Origin: Corylus avellana
Lineage: Eukaryota > Streptophyta > Magnoliopsida > Fagales > Betulaceae
Length of the DNA stretch: 64,000 nt
Direction of reading: 5' to 3'
Assembly: GCF_901000735.1 (NCBI RefSeq)
Contig: NC_081549.1
Location: 372,001 to 436,000 of the forward strand
The translations under genes and the position numbers were made by a program. The notes below the pieces were generated by a model. The model searched no databases. It worked only from the letters and a program-made list of their open reading frames with translations, and was not told the origin of the DNA. Shown piece by piece: positions 57,601-64,000 of this stretch. Within the stretch, counting starts at the first letter, position 1. Each line of letters starts with the position of its first letter.

Positions 57601-58955
57601 CAATGCGGAGTTATGATTTAACAGCCCCTTTCAATCCCTCCTACCATTTGATTTTTTCGTTAACTTAAACAGCTAGCGTATAAAATATCTGTTCTACCCC
57701 TATAAAATTTCTAAAAATACAACCATGACCTTAGATTTAAAAAAAAAAAAAAAAAAATTTTGATTTATTTCAAAAACTGAAAAATAAAAATAAAAAATGC
57801 AAAAAGAGGAAAATGACCCACGGCGTGGCCATGAGTGAGTCTACTCTGGACCCCCTGCAGTGGCAGTGGGTCGTTTTTTTTTTTTTTGAATTTTTTGAAA
57901 GGTATTTTGGTCATTTATGTTTCTTTCCTGAGGATTTTATGGAAAATCCTAATGGATGTGGTAATTGAAAGGGGCTGATAAATTAGTACCCCACATCACT
58001 AAATTTAGAAGTTTAGGGGGCATATTGAAAAAGTGGTGGTAGGTCAAAGGGTAAGTGAAGTTCCTCCTAAAAAGTACTTATCGTATCAAGAAAAGAATAA
58101 AGCAAAGAGTCATTAACAAATCGTAAGAAAAAGAAATTCAAAGATTGGAAGGCACTTGGAAGAGAATAAGCTTTATTTTTGCCATATGTACCTAAACTTT
58201 ATTTCTTGATGTAATCCTATTAATTGCAGAGTCTTTTGCAGATTGAGCTTGTTTGCAGGGCTTCTACAGTGCTACTGCAGACACATCATAATCAGTTGGT
58301 TACTACCCCAGCTGCTAGACCCATGTTGACAGTTCTTAAGGACAAGCTGTATGCAACACTCAAGGTAATCATAGGCTTAGAGTTTTGTACAAAGAAGTTT
58401 TACAAGGTGAATGCTGTTTTTAGTATGTTTAATCTGCATTTTATTATACATTAGGTGAAGGGCTTGAACAAACTTGTCTGTGGGGATGCCAATCTCCATA
58501 TTACAGTCTTGGTCAATCTTCGTTGGTGTAAAATATGTAATTCATTAAGTTCCAATTTGTAGTCGTTAGTCTGTAGGGTATAACTATACTAGCGCAAGGA
58601 ACTAACAATGAAACCAGAAATGGGTGTTTTGTCTGATGCATAGACAGAGCCAAACAGGAAATCCATCGTAAACAAGTGTTTCTTCTTGCCTTGCCCTAGT
58701 CCTGCACAGCATTACTTTACTAATCTTAATGTCAAGATTTCTTTCAATGGTTTAATAAATATTAAAGGCCTCTCATCACTTTGTATTAACCGACTAAATT
58801 TACTCCTAACTTGACATGTAACTGGTCACCCGGCCAAAACAAGGAGAAAAAACATTATATAGCCATTTAAGATATATGCAACTAGAACACTAAAACTGGT
58901 GTACATATAACTAACATGCAATAAGTGTGGAGATGGGAGGTGATGTTTGTTATTG

Positions 58956-58991
<36 letters not shown>

Positions 58992-59407
58992 ATTCGGTAT
59001 TACTATGTATGTTATGATAAGAAAAACAGAGAAACTTAAGATTTATATATCCTTGACGAGATGATGGTTGAATTTCTGTCAGGAATGCAAAGATAGAATT
59101 GGTTTCAACCTTGCAGCTATGGATCATGTCAAGGTTCGTGTATTTGTTCATTGTCTCTTGCCTATATATTGTATTCAAAATGAGCTGCTTGGCCTAAAAT
59201 ATAAATGAAAAGAAGTAAATAAATGACATAGGTTGATTTTCCAATTTGATATTTCAGCAACTGAGGGCTTCAATTTCTGATGAACTCTTTGGAGATGCAA
59301 AATCAAAGTTACTAGAGATCCGTGCACGATATTCAAAACGTTTAGATGAAAGGTTAGAGACGAGAGAAGAAAAACGGAAAAAGAAGAAACAAAAGAAATC
59401 AAAGTGA
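51608..59407 (+). CDS. UTP12: Nucleolar WD40 protein UTP12/WDR3 (small-subunit processome)
   Basis: Complete 12-exon gene of 937 residues: 51608-51844, 52244-52465, 52572-53657, 54286-54408, 55113-55294, 55389-55620, 55757-55966, 56459-56587, 57226-57294, 58242-58364, 59083-59133 and 59258-59407. All introns are GT-AG with matching phases. UTP12 (WDR3, Dip2) belongs to the UTP-B part of the SSU processome, which processes 18S pre-rRNA in the nucleolus. The start [19 protein letters not shown] matches plant homologues. Two blocks of WD40 repeats run from about residue 30 to 690 (for example [43 protein letters not shown]). The Utp12 C-terminal helical domain lies at about 780-885, and a Lys-rich tail ends the protein. 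A partial copy of its 3' end lies at 63131-63342. Confidence 0.95.
57545..58067. mobile_element. Mutator-like MITE in UTP12 intron 9
   Basis: The left end 'ggggaaacttcac' and right end 'gtgaagttcctcc' are imperfect inverted repeats. The flanking 9-mers (taaaaatca and taaaaagta) agree at seven of nine positions, like a decayed 9-bp target duplication. The interior is AT-rich and non-coding. It is the reason intron 9 is longer than its neighbours. Confidence 0.5.
58957..58989. repeat. TA microsatellite in UTP12 intron 10
   Basis: About 16 ta units, about 95 bases before exon 11. Confidence 0.8.
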
Positions 59408-59997
59408 TATGCATGCTTGGACATGATTTTGAGGCAAGACAAGGTTCCAGATTCCGTGAAATATAATATCATCCTCAGCTGAACCATACTCTGAAAGCAA
59501 CAAGATTGGAGTCAAACATCTTGGTTGAAAGCACATTTCTGCATGCATTGGATAGTTTGTATTGGTGGGGCAATTAAATTTTGATCCAAGTGTAGTCTTT
59601 TGTTATTTATTTGTTTTAAGATTGATCCGTTTAAATAGTTTCTCTTTTGTGTCTGTTTTTTTACGATTAGTAATTATTATTTTTTCCTTCAATTTAGCGA
59701 TGTAGATTGACTCATATGTGTGGAAAAACGGCTCATTATTTTATTAACTCTTGAAATACAGATTACAATAACAGTAGAAATAAAAGACTAATTCAACTTA
59801 AAAACCACTCATGATTGTTCTAACCAGACTTCAAGGCAAACCCCAGACCCAACTGAACTACTCCAAGCTTAAAGGATAAACTAAACGATAGCTGAAGCAA
59901 TCTCAATTGCTTAGCTTTATTGGACCCAACACCGGAACTTATTGGACTCAACAACCAAACTTACTTGTGTAGCCATTATCCACACAACCCTGCAGTG

Positions 59998-61896
59998 TTA
60001 TGGATGTAGCACTTCGGTACTTATTTTTTGCATACACTCGGAATTCATGCCGTGGACGCTGAACTTGCATTGAGTGCACTCAAGGGCCATGCCGTCGAAA
60101 GTCTTGCCACAAGCATCACATGGAGGGGAGGACCCAGTCTTTCGAACAAAAGTGATAGGGTGCCGGTGATTTTTATCTTCGTAAGTACTTCCAAACTTGA
60201 TGTATGGATATTTTCCTAGAACACATTGACGATGAGCAAGAAAGTCACATTTTGCACAATAATAAAACCAGTATTTAGGATCCATTTCTTCTTCGCAAAT
60301 TAGACAATAATATTCTACGGATTTGTCTTCAGCAACATAAGTGAGTACAAGGGGATGTTCGTCATATTTGTGTCTAGCTACAAGTGGAAGTGTTGCACAT
60401 TCAAAACCCAAAGCAAAATCGCAAGTAGTGCATACAAATACCCCATCTTCCTTGGAATGCTTGTAACCATGATCACAAGCATTGCAACTTTTATTAGAAA
60501 TTATAGCAAGTAAGAGGGAGTGTTGGTGACCTTCATGTTTCAAGGTTTCCGAAATTGAACTACATTGGGCATCAAGGTGGTAGTTACACACGTCACATCT
60601 ATAGACAAAGCCATGACAAGAATGTCCACAAGCGCCACAAGTGAATACTCCATCACTGTTAGGTGCATGTGGGAGGAAGGTGAGCCTATGCTGATGAATT
60701 ATGTGTTTCTTCTCTTTTGGTAGTTGAGCACATGTAGTATGAAGAAAAAAGTTGCATTGAGTACAATCGTAGAACGGAGCCGAGATTATAAAATGCATAC
60801 AACCATCACAAAGCTTACCATCGAGGACCTCCTCATGGCTAAGAATTAGATTATGTGGATGGCTAAAATGTTGTATCTCACTTGGGTTGATCTTCTCCAT
60901 AACATCAACAGATTTTTCCGGCAGATACTCGAGATCTTTATCATCGAGTCTATATGGCTCTGTACAGTATAAATGTGTCACAAAATCACATTTTTGACAA
61001 TAGAAGGCTGCATACTCTGTCTTCACCTTTTGACCACATAATTTACAAAATATGTGGCTGAAATCTTTGACTTGACGATGAAGGGAATAGATAAGAGTCA
61101 GGGCATGATCGTGTCTTTCAATACTAATGGTGCGTGAAAATCCAACACATCTGGAGTGAATGAAGAGTCGACAAATGGTACATAAGGAGGCAAAGTCCGT
61201 GCCTTCTCGACCGCAGGCTTCACAAGTGAAGTTGATCTTCTTTAGGAATGGGACGAATGCGTGTTGGCAGTCATCGGTAGTAGTAATTAGCATGCGGGTA
61301 GCACATGTGATGTCAATGTTGAAATTACACTCATTGCAACGGTAAAAGAGGCTTCTATGACACCATTTACCGCAAACATTACAATAACTGGAATATGACC
61401 TTGGCAGCTGAAGAATAAGGACATGGTTTGAGTGTGAAGGGTGGTACATTTGGCGAGGCTGCTGGGCGCATGATTTGTGGAACCGAAAGTTGCATTCCGA
61501 GGCAGAGCTTTTGTATCCGGGACCCTCTGCTTGCTCCTCACACACGAGGCAAACAACTCCCTCCTTGCCATCATTTTTCAGCTCTTCTGTTAACATCAAC
61601 TCATCATATTCATGCCTACCACCGAAATGAAAATTAATGGTTGTATCCCGGGGATCATCCCATCGCCCGCATGATAAATGAGACAGTGATAGGCAGACGC
61701 TGCATTTGAAAGCGGGACCCAATACGACAGGTTCCTCGCAATCCTCACAAACAACTTCCTCCTTGCCCTCATTTTTCAGCTCTTCTACCAACTTCATTCG
61801 ATGCCAATCATCGCCGCTTTCGTGGTAGAACTCACGCAGTCTCAAGGCCTCTCTTAGAAAAAGTTGCATCTCCATCTCTCGCTTCCACACGCGCAC
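59998..61896 (-). CDS. DC1 (Cys/His-rich C1) domain protein, single exon
   Basis: Uninterrupted 632-residue frame starting MRVWKREMEMQLFLREALRL. It belongs to the large plant-specific DC1 family. About eight DC1-like zinc-binding units follow one another from residue 150 to the end, with spaced HxH, CxxC and HxxC patterns (for example CDVCNYHLDAQC, CTTCDFALGFEC, CAKCDFLAHRQC). The first 150 residues hold two more cysteine-rich units that look like a tandem duplication (VEELKNEGKEEVVC and TEELKNDGKEGVVC). DC1 proteins are thought to bind zinc and possibly diacylglycerol or protein partners, and many respond to stress or hormones; the exact role here is unknown. There is no signal peptide or membrane segment. 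It lies tail-to-tail with UTP12, between that gene and its partial copy. Confidence 0.9.
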   Translation of the reverse strand: MRVWKREMEMQLFLREALRLREFYHESGDDWHRMKLVEELKNEGKEEVVCEDCEEPVVLGPAFKCSVCLSLSHLSCGRWDDPRDTTINFHFGGRHEYDELMLTEELKNDGKEGVVCLVCEEQAEGPGYKSSASECNFRFHKSCAQQPRQMYHPSHSNHVLILQLPRSYSSYCNVCGKWCHRSLFYRCNECNFNIDITCATRMLITTTDDCQHAFVPFLKKINFTCEACGREGTDFASLCTICRLFIHSRCVGFSRTISIERHDHALTLIYSLHRQVKDFSHIFCKLCGQKVKTEYAAFYCQKCDFVTHLYCTEPYRLDDKDLEYLPEKSVDVMEKINPSEIQHFSHPHNLILSHEEVLDGKLCDGCMHFIISAPFYDCTQCNFFLHTTCAQLPKEKKHIIHQHRLTFLPHAPNSDGVFTCGACGHSCHGFVYRCDVCNYHLDAQCSSISETLKHEGHQHSLLLAIISNKSCNACDHGYKHSKEDGVFVCTTCDFALGFECATLPLVARHKYDEHPLVLTYVAEDKSVEYYCLICEEEMDPKYWFYYCAKCDFLAHRQCVLGKYPYIKFGSTYEDKNHRHPITFVRKTGSSPPCDACGKTFDGMALECTQCKFSVHGMNSECMQKISTEVLHP

Positions 61897-62015
61897 ACAA
61901 CGGAGAGGTAAGTGTTGAGTGGCAGCTAGCTGTTTAATTGGTCGTCTGGAGGGAGGTCAAATTAGGTCCTAAGATTCAGATAGCCGTCTGAGATTTGTGA
62001 TAATAGCGGAAAAAA

Positions 62016-62151
62016 GCAAAATATTTGCATTTGCCGAATTCCATCCCTTCCTGCCAAGCAACTTCAAGGAGAAAAAAGAAGAAGCAAAAGATTCGCATTT
62101 GCAGAATTCCACCCCTTTGTGTCAAAGTAACTCGGAGTTGAAAAAGAGAAA
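62016..62151. repeat. Two-unit 68-bp tandem repeat upstream of the DC1 gene
   Basis: Units starting at 62016 and 62084 share 'gcatttgc-gaattcca-cccctt', an 'aagcaact/aagtaact' block and a G/A-rich end. They lie 120-255 bases before the DC1 start codon, in its likely promoter or leader. The units differ at about one base in five. Confidence 0.6.
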
Positions 62152-62632
62152 AAGAATAAAGGAAGTTGCATATATATGAAGTAAAGTAATAAATTCTAAA
62201 CTTGTAAGCTACATTTTTACGTAGGCATATCTTGTGAGGAGGTGCAAGTATATGTATTGTGATTTTGACTGCTTTTTAATTTCTCTTTACACCTCCAGAA
62301 TTTGCTTTTCAACTTCTATCTTCCATTATCAGGTTTATCTTCATTTTTTCTTAACAGATTAACAGATTAATTTGTATTGTCCAGGCTTCATATTTGATGA
62401 AGTTAAATTAATGACTTTATTTTGTTTGGACAATATCCAGCAGTAGCTTGTTTTTCTTTTTCTGTTGTAACAAAAGCTTCTTGTTGGGTGGCCTAATTGA
62501 ATGGGACGATGTTCGTTCTTTTTGTGGGCTTCTTAAAATGCTCTGTTCCATCCCTCAAACCAATTAGTGTTTGGCAACAGTTATAATGAAAGCTGCATGA
62601 ATCAATTTAACATATTTGTTAGTTAAAATCTT

Positions 62633-63073
62633 GGGAAAAGTTCATATACCCCCTCAAACTACCACCTAATTAATAATGTTCTTCAAACTTTCAATTGAGA
62701 CAGTGTCTCTCTCAAATTTCCAAAAATTGTTATAATGTCATCTCCAATGACGAAAATACCCTTAGTAAAATACATTTTTAAATAAAAACTAAAACTAATT
62801 AAAAAAAATTAAAAAACCAGGGTGTGGAAATTTAAATTATTTTTGGTTTTTTCTTTAATAAAAAAATAAAATTGTTTTGTTTTGTGTTTTCTCAAATTTA
62901 TTGGAGTATTTTTGTCTTGTTGATAAAAATGTAGGGTTATTTTTGTCTTTTTGCTGGCCTTTGGGAGGACATTGTCAAATTTTTAGTAGTTTAAGGGGGT
63001 ATTGTCTCAATTGAAAGTTTGGGGAAACATTGTCAATTGGGTGATAATTTGAAGGAGGGTGTGGACTTTTCCC
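62633..63073. mobile_element. Mutator-like MITE with 9-bp target duplication
   Basis: The 441-bp element begins GGGAAAAGTTCA and ends GGACTTTTCCC; inverted similarity extends about 75 bases inward (shared 'caaactttcaattgagaca'). Both flanks carry the exact 9-bp direct repeat taaaatctt (62624-62632 and 63074-63082), the hallmark of Mutator-superfamily insertion. Non-coding. A decayed relative lies at 45236-45655. Confidence 0.7.
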
Positions 63074-63130
63074 TAAAATCTTTAATCATATCAATGGAAT
63101 TGTTGTGTGTTAAAGCATATCTAAAGATGC

Positions 63131-63342
63131 ATCCTTGACAAGATGATGGTTAAATTTCTGCCAGGAATGCAAAAAATACACTTGGTTTCAACCTTGCATG
63201 CGCAGCTATGGATCATCTCAAAATGAGCTCCTTGGCCGAAAATATAAATGAAAATAAATAAATAAAAGGCATAGGTTGATTTTCAATTTTTGATATTTCA
63301 GCAAATTGAAAACTCATTGACTGATGAGCTAGCGTTTTTTCC
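63131..63342 (+). pseudogene. Partial copy of the UTP12 3' end (exon 11, shortened intron, start of exon 12)
   Basis: This matches 59050-59295 of UTP12: 'atccttgac-agatgatggtt', the exon 11 acceptor and sequence with a five-base insertion (catgcgcagctatgg), then 'aaaatgagct-cttggcc', and the exon 12 acceptor 'tttgatatttcagcaa'. About 46 bases around the exon 11 donor are missing, and exon 12 carries substitutions before similarity fades near 63342. Because intron sequence is kept, it is a DNA-level duplication, not a retrocopy. It is non-functional. Confidence 0.8.
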
Positions 63343-64000
63343 AAATGGTCACGATGTGTATTGGATGATCAAATGATAGGATAATATCATATTATCATCT
63401 TAATCCTGTTTCAAGACAACTATTTGCTCAAAACTCATCGACTCTTTACTCTATGTACCTAAAATAGAGAAAATAAAAGGCAGATAAAATTTGGGCCTTA
63501 GTTTGAAATAGAGTAATGCTACTTTTCACATCTATTTTATATTGGTTGATATAACGTATATCAGTCACTTAAAACACGTTAACAACTTTGGTTGGGCATG
63601 ACAACATTTGGGCCTACAACTATAGTTTATGTTTAGGATTGGTAGAAGATTATGTTTGTCCACAGAATTTTACAATTGGTCCAAATCTGGGCAGATATAG
63701 CCAACTTAGAGTGATTAGCTCTGGATTTATCTTATAATTTTCGAAATGAGGATAAATGCCCATGTTGTATAAGAGTGAAGAATGAAGATACAGTTTTCTT
63801 TCAAAATTTTCTCCACCCCAATGTCTAAAATGCATGTGATTTTTACACATTTTTTAAAAGAGTAATGCTACATGTGCAACTTTTGACTGTACATACCAAT
63901 CACTAAAAAAATTTAATTTTAACATCCTCTATTACACGTTGACACATGTCAAAAGTTGTAAAATAGTTACAAGTCTAGCATTTTTCTTTTTAAAAATTCA
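63343..64000. other. Right end of the window
   Basis: AT-rich, no gene seen. Segments starting 'agagtaatgctac' at about 63512 and 63860, the second with an inverted 'cttttgac'/'gtcaaaag' pair, look like parts of MITE-like repeats, but they are cut by the window edge or lack clear ends. Confidence 0.35.

Noticed and set aside
1..64000. CRISPR arrays, bacterial operons, rRNA or tRNA genes
   Set aside because: No array of regularly spaced repeats and no complete tRNA cloverleaf or rRNA sequence was recognised; the window is ordinary plant nuclear DNA.

Overview
This is nuclear DNA from a eudicot plant. The evidence is AT-rich sequence with spliced genes of typical plant intron size, plant-specific proteins (a MORN-repeat PIP5K, a DC1-domain protein, RABC2-type Rab GTPases), site II promoter motifs, and Copia, CACTA, Mutator-like and SINE remnants. 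The two haplotype-like versions of one stretch suggest a heterozygous individual. I could not determine the species.

The window is a scaffold of three contigs separated by two gaps of exactly 100 N (16979-17078 and 26591-26690). Contig 1 (1-16978) carries, from left to right, three tandem RABC2/Rab18-like genes on the minus strand (A, B, C) and the first six exons of splicing factor SF3A2 on the plus strand. Contig 2 (17079-26590) is the reverse complement of about 208-9766 of contig 1 and carries second versions of the C tail, B and A. Contig 3 (26691-64000) starts again at the equivalent of 9101: gene C exons 1-5, then a complete SF3A2, then sequence seen only once. Every change of copy or direction falls on an N gap and the copies differ like alleles. 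The simplest reading is therefore one locus (A-B-C-SF3A2-PIP5K9-UTP12-DC1) with retained haplotigs, not a natural inverted duplication. A real duplication cannot be excluded from sequence alone.

Rab array: C is an intact 219-residue RABC2 with all nucleotide-binding motifs and a Cys-Cys tail. A is open through exon 5 but has an altered DTVGQ motif, and its last exon runs off the window. B has an Arg-Gly-rich tail in place of the prenylation motif and is broken in both versions by different lesions.

Single-copy part: SF3A2 (31855-35282, U2 snRNP SF3a subunit), a PIP5K9-like phosphatidylinositol 4-phosphate 5-kinase (36763-42382, minus), about 8 kb of transposon-littered intergenic DNA, the nucleolar WD40 protein UTP12/WDR3 (51608-59407), and a single-exon DC1 zinc-finger protein (59998-61896, minus). 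A small broken copy of the UTP12 3' end lies beyond the DC1 gene (63131-63342). The genes belong to different pathways (membrane traffic, splicing, lipid signalling, ribosome biogenesis, probable stress signalling) and form no functional cluster.

I found no convincing new multi-gene system. The most notable points are the haplotig architecture, the independent decay of Rab B on both haplotypes, its RG-rich tail, a template-switch scar, a GC-AG intron and clustered substitutions in SF3A2, and several well-delimited small transposons.
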